Program-made: the position numbers and the translations under genes
In this document: one piece after another, positions 1 to 8,700 of the stretch
Numbering within the stretch: the first letter of the stretch is position 1
Layout: the number at the start of each line of letters is the position of its first letter
Assembly: GCA_964499285.1 (NCBI GenBank)
Contig: CAZCLA010000036.1
Location: 1 to 30,333, forward strand
Direction of reading: 5' to 3'
Length of the DNA: 30,333 nucleotides
DNA from: JAGFIY01 sp964499285
Lineage (GTDB): Bacteria > Bacteroidota > Ignavibacteria > Ignavibacteriales > Melioribacteraceae
The notes under the pieces: generated by a model
What the model was told of the DNA's origin: nothing
The model's database searches: none
Seen by the model: only the letters and a program-made list of their open reading frames with translations

Positions 1-13
1 CGGGGTTTTTGAG

Positions 14-88
14 TGGGAGCTATAGGATTCGAACCTATGACCCCCTGCTTGTAAGGCAGGTGCTCTGAACCAACTGAGCTAAGCTCCC
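14..88 (-). tRNA. tRNA-Val (anticodon TAC)
   Basis: Read on the minus strand this 75-nt stretch folds as a cloverleaf: the acceptor arms GGGAGCT and AGCTCCC pair, the T arm carries GGTTCGAATCC, and the anticodon stem CCTGC/GCAGG encloses the loop CTTACAA, giving anticodon TAC, which reads valine GTA codons. The discriminator base is A. No CCA is encoded. It is followed about 90 nt upstream by a tRNA-Gly on the same strand, so the two may form one small tRNA transcript. Confidence 0.96.
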
Positions 89-179
89 GTTAAAATTTAT
101 CGCACACTTTCTAAAAACTAGGCTCAAAATGTAGTGCTAAATTGTATCTTTTTCAAGAAGATTTTTTTTAACGGGCTTG

Positions 180-252
180 AGCGGGTGACGGGACTCGAAC
201 CCGCGACAGCCAGCTTGGGAAGCTGATACTCTACCAACTGAGTTACACCCGC
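180..252 (-). tRNA. tRNA-Gly (anticodon CCC)
   Basis: On the minus strand this 73-nt segment forms a cloverleaf with acceptor arms GCGGGTG/CACCCGC, a T arm with GGTTCGAGTCC and anticodon stem TCAGC/GCTGG around loop TTCCCAA, giving anticodon CCC for glycine GGG codons. The discriminator is U, as usual for bacterial tRNA-Gly. CCA is not encoded. It lies upstream of the tRNA-Val in the same direction and diverges from the plus-strand metalloprotease gene at 333. Confidence 0.96.
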
Positions 253-332
253 GTAACACAAAAATAATCTGCCTAAGAATATTATTCAATATAAATTATT
301 TTGTAAATTAAATTTCTTTTTCTAAAAACAAA

Positions 333-1022
333 ATGACCAAAAAAGAATTAAAAAATTTTAAAATAGATCTCACAATAGTGACCGGGATTTTAATCTTCGC
401 CTTTTTCTTTTGGGATACTTTTGTTGTATTTCCGATTAAAGTGTTTGTTGTAATCCTTCACGAATCAAGTCACGGACTTGCTGCAATTATTACTGGAGGG
501 AAAACAGATTCAATTGTTGTTGATTGGACATTGGGAGGAGTGACGACAACATCCGGCGGCAATTCTTTTATAATATCATCTGCTGGATATTTGGGTAGTC
601 TTCTAATTGGCGCTCTGCTTTTTTACTTTGCAGATAAACAAAAACCGTTTTTAATTGTTTCACGAGTTATAGCCGTTCTACTAGTTTTGTTCGTTACAAA
701 TTTATTTATCGGATCTGCCGGAATAATTTTTGGATTAGTGTTTGCGGTGTTGTTGTTTGTTATACCGACATACTCATCAGAGAGAGTCACTAAAATTACT
801 TTTCAATCGATTGGTTTGACAAGTTGTTTATATACTCTACTCGATATAAAAAGTGATTTGCTTACCACAAAATACAGACTTACAGATGCTCAACTTTTGG
901 CAAACGATACTTCCGTTCCGGCAGTTTATTGGGGGATTTTGTGGATACTAATTTCATGGGGTTTAATTTATCTGATGATAATGAAGAAATACTCGCCGCT
1001 TTGGAAAAAATCACGCAGGTAA
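333..1022 (+). CDS. M50B-like membrane metalloprotease family protein
   Basis: This 229-residue integral membrane protein resembles the Peptidase_M50B-like family, whose members are predicted intramembrane zinc proteases related to site-2 proteases. The sequence shows an HExxH motif, HESSH at residues 43-47, placed at the end of a hydrophobic segment as in M50 enzymes. Several further hydrophobic segments follow (about 80-100, 105-145 and 195-215). I see no PDZ domain. A glycine-rich stretch (about 67-77) follows the zinc motif. It is the only plus-strand protein gene in the window; its 3' end overlaps the end of the convergent MFS gene by 12 bases. The ATG has no obvious Shine-Dalgarno. Catalytic activity and substrate are unknown; the family call rests on the HExxH placement and general pattern. 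Confidence 0.75.
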   Translation: MTKKELKNFKIDLTIVTGILIFAFFFWDTFVVFPIKVFVVILHESSHGLAAIITGGKTDSIVVDWTLGGVTTTSGGNSFIISSAGYLGSLLIGALLFYFADKQKPFLIVSRVIAVLLVLFVTNLFIGSAGIIFGLVFAVLLFVIPTYSSERVTKITFQSIGLTSCLYTLLDIKSDLLTTKYRLTDAQLLANDTSVPAVYWGILWILISWGLIYLMIMKKYSPLWKKSRR

Positions 1023-2324
1023 TTTTGGATCTTTAACGTACTGCAGCAGCCATAATCCCGCTATAAAGAACACTATCAATGTAAGAATTGCAAAGCTTTG
1101 GCTTTCAGTAATAAAACTTACTAATCCAAATGCCAACGGACCGACTATTGCCGAACTCTTTCCGAAAAATGAATAGAATCCAAAAAACTCTGTTCGTTTT
1201 TCGATTGGCGTCAGTTTTGACATTAGACTTCTGCTAGTCGATTGAGTTGCACCCATAACGCTGCCTGCAACTAAACCCACGATAAAAAATGAAGTGCGCT
1301 GAACATCAACGGGCTGGGCGGCAAACAACGATGATAATCTTTCAACAAAAATATTATCTGCCGTACTTGTCGCAAACGCGAATAAAACCGTAAATATCCA
1401 AATGACCAATGATATAGTAATTGCCTTTTTCTGACCAATTGAATCCGCAATTATGCCGAACACGATCGAACCGAGAATTGCAGTTGTTTGAACAATCAAA
1501 AAGAAAATTATCAATTCCTCGAAACTGAATTTAAGAGTTGTTCTTGCATAGTTGCCCGAAAAGAAAATCACAGTGTTAACACCTTCTATGTATAAAAAGA
1601 ATGAGGCAAGAAATAATGCAAGATTTCTATAATTCTTAAGATGTTTGAGAGTGTAAGCAACCCTGTTAAATCCAATTTTAATGTAAGATTCTTCAGGTTT
1701 AAGATTTTTGCGGGAATCTTTCAACCATAGGAAAAGAGGCAGTGAAAATAATAGAAAAAATACTGCTGAAAGTGGAAAGGTTTCTCTTATCATTTCTTGT
1801 TTAATAAATGGGAGACAAATTGCAAGAATAACTAGCGACCCAAGATAACCCATAGCAAATCCGTACCCACTTACTCTTCCGTAATTTTTTGCCGTTGTAA
1901 TTTCCGGAAGAAAAGCATCGTAAAAAACGAGTCCGGCTTCAAACCCTATATTTGCTGCAATAAAAAGAATAAGTCCCCAGAAAATCATTCCTTCGCCGAT
2001 AAAGAAAAGCAGCGCCGTAGCGGATATTGAAAGCAGGGTAAAGAAAAGGAGGAATCTTTTTTTTCCGGCGGAAAAATCTGCGATTGCCCCGAGCACGGGA
2101 GAGATGATTGCCGTAATCACCATAGAAACACTGATGCCTATACTCCAATAAAGATCACCCACCGGTTTAGCCGAGGCAACAACCTCTTTGAAATAAACGG
2201 CAAAAATAAAAGTTACAACTACGATCGAATAAGATGTGTTTGCAAAATCGAAGAGAGTCCAAATAAAAATTTTGGACTTACTATTCTTCGGGGTTTGATG
2301 ATCTTCTTGGTAACGATTGATCAA
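1011..2324 (-). CDS. MFS transporter, UMF1 (Atg22-like) family
   Basis: A 437-residue major facilitator superfamily transporter of the cytoplasmic membrane. The N-terminal pattern 'FDFANTSYSIVVVTFIFAVYF' region (residues about 26-46) is typical of the UMF1/Atg22-like branch, and roughly 12 hydrophobic segments are visible, with the charged loop between the halves near residues 200-230. The substrate of bacterial members is not established. The start is a TTG: on the minus strand GGAAGGGG lies 5 bases before it, and there is no ATG before the conserved first helix. This start lies inside the 3' end of nusB, so the two genes overlap by 44 bases and are likely co-transcribed and coupled. The 3' end overlaps the convergent M50B-like gene by 12 bases. 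Confidence 0.88.
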   Translation of the reverse strand: MINRYQEDHQTPKNSKSKIFIWTLFDFANTSYSIVVVTFIFAVYFKEVVASAKPVGDLYWSIGISVSMVITAIISPVLGAIADFSAGKKRFLLFFTLLSISATALLFFIGEGMIFWGLILFIAANIGFEAGLVFYDAFLPEITTAKNYGRVSGYGFAMGYLGSLVILAICLPFIKQEMIRETFPLSAVFFLLFSLPLFLWLKDSRKNLKPEESYIKIGFNRVAYTLKHLKNYRNLALFLASFFLYIEGVNTVIFFSGNYARTTLKFSFEELIIFFLIVQTTAILGSIVFGIIADSIGQKKAITISLVIWIFTVLFAFATSTADNIFVERLSSLFAAQPVDVQRTSFFIVGLVAGSVMGATQSTSRSLMSKLTPIEKRTEFFGFYSFFGKSSAIVGPLAFGLVSFITESQSFAILTLIVFFIAGLWLLQYVKDPKLPA

Positions 2325-2775
2325 CTAATCCCCTTCCGGCTTTTTTAAGTATTCCTTTTTCTTTTAGGTCAGATAAAACTGCGTCAAGAATTCCATTTAA
2401 GAATTTTCCACTTTTAGATGTGGAGTAATCTTTTGCAATTTCTATAACTTCATTTATCGAAACTTTGGGAGGTATGTCCGCAAAAAAAAGTAATTCAGCA
2501 ATACCAATTCTCAGCAGAAGTTTATCAATCAATGCAATTCTGTCCATTTCCCAATTATTAACTCTTTCTTTAATAAATGCATCAAGCTGATCCGTGTTAG
2601 CTATTACCTTATTTACTATTTTATTAACAAATTCTTTATCATTATCGAAAACTACATCGCTTAACATCCCCTCGCTGATAAGAGTCAGTCCTTCGCCTTG
2701 CATTTCGTAGGCATAAAGAATCTGAAGACATTTTTCTCTAAGAACTCTTCTATGAAATTTCTTTACGTTGCTCAT
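2281..2775 (-). CDS. nusB: Transcription antitermination factor NusB
   Basis: NusB binds boxA RNA together with S10 (NusE) and supports antitermination of rRNA operons. The protein (164 residues from the ATG) has the expected all-helical pattern: 'RRVLREKCLQILYAYEM' near the N terminus, the central 'NWEMDRIALIDKLLLRIGIAEL' stretch and 'PPKVSINEVIEIAKDYSTSKSGKFLNGILD' near the C terminus, all hallmarks of the family. I chose the ATG at 2775; a TTG three codons upstream (2784) is also in frame but has no ribosome site advantage. About 18 residues extend past the usual NusB fold, and that tail overlaps the start of the downstream MFS gene. The tail's basic and proline residues look unconserved. 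Confidence 0.95.
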   Translation of the reverse strand: MSNVKKFHRRVLREKCLQILYAYEMQGEGLTLISEGMLSDVVFDNDKEFVNKIVNKVIANTDQLDAFIKERVNNWEMDRIALIDKLLLRIGIAELLFFADIPPKVSINEVIEIAKDYSTSKSGKFLNGILDAVLSDLKEKGILKKAGRGLVDQSLPRRSSNPEE

Positions 2776-2835
2776 AATTTTCAAAGATTAACAAAAAGGA
2801 GCATTAAAACTAAGCCCTTTGTAATTTAATATTTT

Positions 2836-3948
2836 TCAGCGTTTAGCTAATTCACCCAATCTTCCGGAAAATTTAGAATCGCCGGAGTAAATTTTTCTAA
2901 TTCCGCCAATATTCTTCAATCTCTTTTCCGCAATACGGTTAGAGGCAGCCGTGGTTGGGATATTCTCTTGTTTCGAAACTTTAAGAACATTTTGAACAAT
3001 GTCGTAAATAGATTCGGCTTGTTTCATGGCTCTATCTTGACGATATCCTTCAAGCTCATTTGCAACGTTTATTAATCCGCCGGCATTAACAACATAATCC
3101 GGTGCATAGAGAATTCCTTTTTCATGAAGAAGTTTGCCATGCTTAGTTTCGTCCTCCAATTGATTATTTGCAGCACCAGCAATTATTTCAAACTTAAATT
3201 TTGGTATCGTGGAATCATTTATAGTCTGACCCAATCCGCTCGGTGCAAAAATTTCAGCATCGGTATCATAAATTTCGTCCGGTTTAACTATGTGTGCTTT
3301 TATAGTTTCGAGGAGCTGTTTAAGTTTTTCCTCATAAATATCCGTAACAAAAATTTCGGCGCCTTCATTGTAGAGATGCTCGCATAAATATCTGGAAACG
3401 TGCCCTGCGCCTTGAACCGCAACCTTTCTTCCTCTAAGTGAATCGGAACCCCATTTTGCATTTGCGCAGGCTTTCATGCCCACATAAACACCGTATGCTG
3501 TAACCGGAGAAGGATCACCCGAACCACCGATTGCTTTTGATATTCCGGTAACAAACTTCGTTTCCATCCTTACATATTCCATATCCTTTACATCCGTACC
3601 GACATCCTCGGCAGTTATATACCTGCCAGCTAATCCGTCAACATATTTTCCAAAAGTTCTGAACAGAAGTTCATTCTTATCCTTTTCTGCATCGCCTATA
3701 ATCACAGCTTTTCCTCCGCCGAAGTTTAAACCGGCAACCGCTGATTTGTAAGTCATAGTCCGTGAAAGTCTTAACGCATCGCGCACAGCATCATCGACTG
3801 TCGTATAGTTCATCATTCTTGTTCCGCCGAGGGCAGGACCTAAGGAAGTATCATGAATTGCAATTATAGCTCTTAAACCTGATTCTTTGTTCGAACAAAA
3901 TAATATTTGCTCGTGACCATATTTTTCCATTAACTCAAAATTTTCCAT
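2836..3948 (-). CDS. Leucine dehydrogenase (Glu/Leu/Phe/Val dehydrogenase family)
   Basis: A 370-residue NAD-dependent amino acid dehydrogenase that reversibly deaminates leucine and other branched-chain amino acids to 2-oxo acids and ammonia. The N-terminal dimerisation/substrate domain carries 'GPALGGTR' (37-44), Lys68 in 'MTYKSAVAGL' and the catalytic Lys80 in 'NFGGGKAVI', the numbering matching Bacillus leucine dehydrogenases. The Rossmann motif is 'VQGAGHVSRYLCEHL', with Ser where most relatives have Gly at the end of GxGxxG. 'AGAANNQL' and 'PDYVVNAGGLINVANE' are conserved C-terminal family motifs. Length is normal (about 365). It sits upstream of nusB with a 60-base gap. Leucine versus valine or phenylalanine preference cannot be fixed from sequence alone, but leucine is the best guess. 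Confidence 0.9.
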   Translation of the reverse strand: MENFELMEKYGHEQILFCSNKESGLRAIIAIHDTSLGPALGGTRMMNYTTVDDAVRDALRLSRTMTYKSAVAGLNFGGGKAVIIGDAEKDKNELLFRTFGKYVDGLAGRYITAEDVGTDVKDMEYVRMETKFVTGISKAIGGSGDPSPVTAYGVYVGMKACANAKWGSDSLRGRKVAVQGAGHVSRYLCEHLYNEGAEIFVTDIYEEKLKQLLETIKAHIVKPDEIYDTDAEIFAPSGLGQTINDSTIPKFKFEIIAGAANNQLEDETKHGKLLHEKGILYAPDYVVNAGGLINVANELEGYRQDRAMKQAESIYDIVQNVLKVSKQENIPTTAASNRIAEKRLKNIGGIRKIYSGDSKFSGRLGELAKR

Positions 3949-3976
3949 TAAAACCCCGATTTATATTCATTTTCAA

Positions 3977-4600
3977 TTATATCCCAAAGAGCCAGAAAAT
4001 CAATAAAGCTATGCTTTCTCTAATTCGGTAATATAGCAACTTTTCCCAACTTATTGAATACTCCGATGCTGCTGCGATCGTCTGAACATCAAAAAATTCA
4101 CTTATTTGAAGCACTCTTGCCAAATGAAATGCATCGGAAATAATAACTACGAGATTTTCTTTGTCAAACTTAAGTGCAACAAACTTTATCTGTTCAGCAG
4201 TCGTGGAAGTCTCTTCCTCATAATCCAAATTATTTTCGTCAATTCCCATATCCTTTAAGAAATTAAAGGCGACAACAGATTCGCTTAGTTCCCCGGGAGC
4301 ACTTCCACCTGTTAATAAAATTTTCTTAAAAAAATTTTTGTTATATAATTCAAGCGCCTTTTCAATTCTTGCCCGAAACAAAGGACTAGGGGCATCCTTG
4401 CTCCAGACTGCGGCTCCCAATACAACTGCAAATTCCAAATTCTGTTCAGTTCTTAGTTTTTCAGAATTTTTTGAATTGAGTGTGAACAGAAAAGTAACAA
4501 TCAATAAAAGCACTACAATAATTCCGGCAGAAAAAATTATTTGAAGTATATTTCCTCTTTTAGAATCGAAAACGAGAAGCCACAATTGAGTAAAAATCAT
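3977..4600 (-). CDS. YdcF/SanA-like DUF218 envelope protein
   Basis: A 207-residue protein with a hydrophobic N-terminal segment (about 18-42) followed by a DUF218 domain. Family motifs seen are 'AVVLGAAVW' (62-70), 'LFRARIEKALELY' and 'KILLTGGSAPGE', then 'SESVVAFNFLKDMGI' and 'EETSTTAEQI'. DUF218 proteins include YdcF and SanA and are linked to envelope integrity, but the reaction is not settled. A hydrophobic stretch at the extreme C terminus (about 190-207) is unusual and may be a second membrane anchor. Its ATG overlaps a TAA (TAATG at 4598-4602) that would end the reading frame entering from the assembly gap, so it is likely coupled to the gene lost in that gap. Confidence 0.82.
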   Translation of the reverse strand: MIFTQLWLLVFDSKRGNILQIIFSAGIIVVLLLIVTFLFTLNSKNSEKLRTEQNLEFAVVLGAAVWSKDAPSPLFRARIEKALELYNKNFFKKILLTGGSAPGELSESVVAFNFLKDMGIDENNLDYEEETSTTAEQIKFVALKFDKENLVVIISDAFHLARVLQISEFFDVQTIAAASEYSISWEKLLYYRIRESIALLIFWLFGI

Positions 4601-4608
4601 TAGGTTAA

Positions 4609-4708
4609 NNNNNNNNNNNNNNNNNNNNNNNNNNNNNNNNNNNNNNNNNNNNNNNNNNNNNNNNNNNNNNNNNNNNNNNNNNNNNNNNNNNNNNNNNNNN
4701 NNNNNNNN
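4609..4708. other. Assembly gap (100 N)
   Basis: Exactly 100 N separate the YdcF-like gene from the first 28 codons of a membrane protein. The round length suggests a placeholder of unknown true size. If the interrupted gene is a full FecCD-type permease of about 330 residues, roughly 0.9 kb is missing. Confidence 0.97.
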
Positions 4709-4794
4709 CTTAAATCATTTATAAAATATTTCGAAAACAGCAGAATGCTCGTATAGATTATCAATAACAATATGAGTGTAGCCGACTTTTTCAT
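4709..4794 (-). CDS. N-terminal fragment of a membrane protein, possibly FecCD/BtuC-type permease (cut by gap)
   Basis: Only 28 codons remain before the assembly gap: a Met-Lys-Lys start followed by a strongly hydrophobic helix (residues 5-21). Its ATG lies 7 bases after the stop of the ABC ATPase gene, which places it in the same operon. Because the ATPase is of the iron-complex/cobalamin type, the partner permease is the natural expectation here, and FecCD permeases begin with just such a short basic end and a helix. This is inference from position; the residues themselves are too few to prove the family. On the other side of the gap one frame ends in Leu-Thr-stop with TAA overlapping the YdcF start. 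Confidence 0.45.
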
Positions 4795-4801
4795 TCGAAG
4801 G

Positions 4802-5590
4802 TCAATCGTATGTTGAGTTCAGAATAATAGTTTTAGAACCGAACTTTGTAAGAACAAAATTCGATGAAACTTTAAAAACACTTTCGATATTTTTCTCAGT
4901 CAAAATATCTTCCGGTGTCCCTTCAGCAGCAATCTTTCCGTTGTCCAGAAGGATCGCTTTTTTTGAATATCTTAGACTCAGATTCAAATCATGCGAAACT
5001 GCCACAATTGTAATACCTTCCTTTTCATTTAAGTCTCTCAGAAGATCGAAAATTGCAAACTGATGGTGAATGTCTAGATGTGCATTCGGTTCGTCAAGCA
5101 CCAAATATCTTGGTTTTTGAGCAAGAGCTCTCGCTATGAATGCACGCTGCGCCTCACCGCCCGAAACTTCATTAATTCCCTTATCTTTCAGATGATAGAT
5201 TTCCATAATTTTAAGAGCTTCATCAACTATTTTTCTGTCTTCAGCTGCTTCAACTCCAAACATGTTCAAGTAAGGGGTTCTACCCATCATCACAATTTCA
5301 TAAATCGAAAATGGAAATATTGATATATTTTTCTGCGAGACCACAGCAATTTTCTTCGACAAACTTTTTACCGGAATTTTTTGATATGGTTCTGAGTTGA
5401 ATTTGATAGTTCCGGAGCTTGGTTCGAAATAGCCCGATATAATCTTTAATAAAGTTGATTTTCCCGAACCATTTGGTCCGAGCAAAGTAATAAAATCCCC
5501 TTCAAAAATTTTGGTAGAAATATCGCTCAGACTAAAATTCGAACAGGACTTTTTATCGTAAGTGAAATATATGTCTTCTAACTCAATCAA
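4802..5590 (-). CDS. ABC transporter ATP-binding protein, iron-siderophore/cobalamin (FecE/BtuD) type
   Basis: A 262-residue cytoplasmic ATPase that would power uptake of a metal complex such as ferric siderophore, heme or vitamin B12. Visible motifs are Walker A 'GPNGSGKST' (38-46), the Q-loop in 'AVVSQ' (82-86), the signature 'VSGGE' (142-146), Walker B 'YLVLDEP' (162-168) and the switch His in 'AVSHDLNLSLRY'. The 'DEPNAHLDIHHQ' stretch and 'LLDNGKIAAEGTPEDIL' are typical of the FecE/BtuD group. The start is a TTG with only a weak ribosome site. The permease candidate follows directly but is cut by the gap, and no periplasmic binding protein is in the window, so the substrate cannot be named. 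Confidence 0.88.
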   Translation of the reverse strand: MIELEDIYFTYDKKSCSNFSLSDISTKIFEGDFITLLGPNGSGKSTLLKIISGYFEPSSGTIKFNSEPYQKIPVKSLSKKIAVVSQKNISIFPFSIYEIVMMGRTPYLNMFGVEAAEDRKIVDEALKIMEIYHLKDKGINEVSGGEAQRAFIARALAQKPRYLVLDEPNAHLDIHHQFAIFDLLRDLNEKEGITIVAVSHDLNLSLRYSKKAILLDNGKIAAEGTPEDILTEKNIESVFKVSSNFVLTKFGSKTIILNSTYD

Positions 5591-5653
5591 AGCTTCAGAA
5601 ATTTTTTAAGAAAGTGTAAATTATATAAAAAGTAAGCGGGCGGCAAGGCGTTA

Positions 5654-5684
5654 GAATCCCCATTATGAAATCTAATGGGGATTC
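5654..5684. other. 12-bp perfect hairpin between the RND gene and the ABC ATPase gene
   Basis: GAATCCCCATTA (5654-5665) and its exact reverse complement (5673-5684) enclose a 7-base loop. It lies 19 bases past the stop of the RND gene in the direction of transcription. There is no U-tract on the minus strand after it (TCTAACGCC follows), so it is not a standard intrinsic terminator. It could be a Rho-dependent 3' end stabiliser, an attenuator for the ABC genes, or a protein-binding dyad. Confidence 0.7.
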
Positions 5685-5702
5685 AGTAAACCTTTAGGAG
5701 AA

Positions 5703-8700
5703 TTACCAGATTTGTTTTATTCGAGCTACGATGTCTTCGATAGTATTGTACATAACTGGAACAATAACTAAGGTAAGAATAGTTCCGAATGTTAAGCCAA
5801 ATATTACTGCAACACCCATCGAACGCCAGAAGTCTGCTTCTGCACCTCCACTTTCGATAGAAAACGAATAAACATCGAAACCGAATCCAAAGGTAAGCGG
5901 AATTAGTCCAAGAATTGTAGTCATAGCAGTCAGAGTCACCGGACGAAATCTTCTCATTCCGGCTTTTATTGCAGCTTCGCGTGCCGTATTTCCCCTTTTC
6001 CTCAAGATATTAATGTAATCTATTAATACGATATTATTATTTACAACAACTCCGGCAAGTGATATAACGCCTATTCCGGTCATAATTATTCCGAACGGCA
6101 TCTGAAAAACAATAAGCCCAATAAACACCCCTATAAGTGAAATTGCAACGGCAATCATGATCATTAACGGCTGACTGAAAGAGTTGAACTGAATTACTAA
6201 AATTAAAAAGATTCCAAAAAAGCCGATAAGAAAAGCTTTGGATAGAAAATCTTCGGATTCTTTTTGAAATTCATCCTGACCTGTGTAAGAAATTCTATAA
6301 TCCGGAGGAAGATTCATCGCAGCAATTTTTGCTTTTACTTCATTCAGAACCTCAAGCTCGTTGTAAGCTGCATCAACTTCGCCGGAAACAGTTACAACTC
6401 TCTTAAGATTTATTCTGTTGATTGCACCGGGACCTTTATCATATTTTACATCTGCAACAGCTATTAAAGGAACGCTTCTTGTGTTTCCTTTCATATCATT
6501 ATAGTTGATTCTTAAGTTTTGCAGTACATCAATGTTGTTCCTTTGATCTTCACGCAGTCTCACGGTAATATCATATTCTTCCTCATCAATTCTGTATTTA
6601 GATGCCTCAAATCCGTTTATTGCGGTCCTCAAAGCGTTAGCAATCATCGACGTGTTCATTTCAAAAAGTGCGGCTTTCTCTCTATTTATCTCAACTCTTA
6701 CTTCGGGTCGACCCGCTTCAAAATTATCTTTAAGATCAACAACACCGGAAATGGATTTAATTTCATTCTTGATATCTTCAGCAATTTTACCAAGTACCGT
6801 AAAATTATCACCAATAATTTCGATGTTAATTGGTTTGCCAACAGGCGGACCTTCTTCCTGCTTTTTGACTTCAATCTCACATCCAGCAATTCCGGTGATT
6901 GCTTCACGAATCTGTTCCGTTGTTTTAGTCGAGACCTGATATCTTTCATCGTAATCAATAAATTGAACTGTAATAGTACTTACATTCGCATTGTTAGCTC
7001 CGCTGCCGAAGATATTATTCGACATCCCGACATTTGATACAACTTCGCGAACGTCAGTATCGAAAAACGGCTGCAACCGACTTTCAAGTTGTTTTGCTAT
7101 ACGATTTGACATTTCAAGATTTGTGCCTGTTGGACTTTCAACTTCAATAAAAATTCTTTCCGGATCTGTCGAGGGAAAGAACTCGATCCCCAAAGATAAT
7201 TGTGTGTAAGCTATATTGATAATTATCAATCCTAAAAACGCCGCACTCAACACTTTTAATTTTGGATTAGTGAACAAATATATAATTCCAATCCCACCTC
7301 CAACACCCACAATCAGAGTGACAATACCAGGTATTTCAGGAATCGATTCCAATGTGCCGATAATAAATATCATTATGATAACCGAAATTAATCCGAACCA
7401 ATTCCTTTTATGAATTTTCTGTGTCGGGTTTCTTTCTTCAGCGAGAGCTTTGTTTAGAAACTTCTCATACTGCTGAATAGTTTTCGGCAGCATCTTTTCC
7501 TGAAAGAAAATTGTAGTCTTCCGAACGGGAGAAAATAATTTTGAGAGAAGAGTTTTTTTACCTTTCTGCTTCGCTTCAAGTTTCATAAACTTTGAAGCAA
7601 TCACCGGGTTTATAACTAATGCAACAAACAGAGATGAAGATAGCGTAACAATTAATGTTATCGGAAGATATTTCATAAAATCTCCGATAACTCCCGGCCA
7701 AAAAAGCATCGGACCAAAAACCATTAATGTAGTTATGGTTGATGTAGTGATCGGCCAAGCAACTTCTCTGGAACCAAGTTTTGCCGCACTAATTAAATCA
7801 TTTCCCTCTTCCAGAAATTTGTACGTGTTTTCAATAATAACTATAGCGTTATCCACAAGCATTCCCAATGCAAGGATCAAAGAAAACAGCACAATAAAGT
7901 TAAGCGTAATGTTAAGCATTGAAAGAATCAAAAAAGAAATAAGCATACTCAAGGGAATTGCTAAAGCGACAAAGAAAGCATTTCGAACACCGAGAAGAGT
8001 AAAAAGAACAAGCAGAACTAAAACGAGTCCTGAGAATATATTATTCTCAAGATTTTTCACACTTCTTTTTATATCTTTTGAGTAATCCACTGTGAGGGTG
8101 AACTGCACGTTATCCGGCAGTCTTTCCTCGTAAGTTTTTACTAATTCTTTTACTTGATCAGCGAGCTCAATAATATTAGCTCCGACACGCTTAGAAATGT
8201 TAAGCGTCACACAATCCGTACCATTTACTCTCGAATAAGTACTTTTATCTTTAAATGCATAATTTACATCTGCAACATCCTTAACATAAACCGGTGTCCC
8301 ATCTTTCATCTTTACGATAAGATCTTGGATTATGAAAGGCTTATCAAATTCTCCCGGCACACGTACCAAGAAACTGCTGTTGTTTACGTCGATTGCCCCG
8401 CCGGGAATTGTTGCATTCTCGTTAGCTATTGCAGAAATAACATCGTCAAAGCGAATGTTATAATGGATAAGACTATTGAGATCAACATCAACCTTTACTT
8501 CTCTTTCAAGACCTCCTGCAATCTTAACATCGAGAACGCCCTGAATATTTTCAATATCGTCTTTTAAATCATCGGCAATATCTTTCAACTTAACGAGCCC
8601 GATCGGACCGGATATATTGTATGTCATTATAGGAAATTCCGAAAAATTAATTTCGGTGATCTCCGGTTTTTCAACATCGCTCGGTAGTTCAGCTTCGGCT

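Noticed and set aside
1..13. C/G run followed by T run at the left edge (CGGGGTTTTT)
   Set aside because: It could be half of a terminator past tRNA-Val, but the other arm lies outside the window, so it cannot be called.
6519..7037. A 172-codon open frame opposite to the RND gene on the plus strand
   Set aside because: It lies wholly inside the strongly conserved RND coding sequence, has no family resemblance and an odd composition, so it is a frame shadow.
8154..8567. A 137-codon plus-strand frame
   Set aside because: Antisense to the porter domain of the RND gene, with no ribosome site or recognisable motif.
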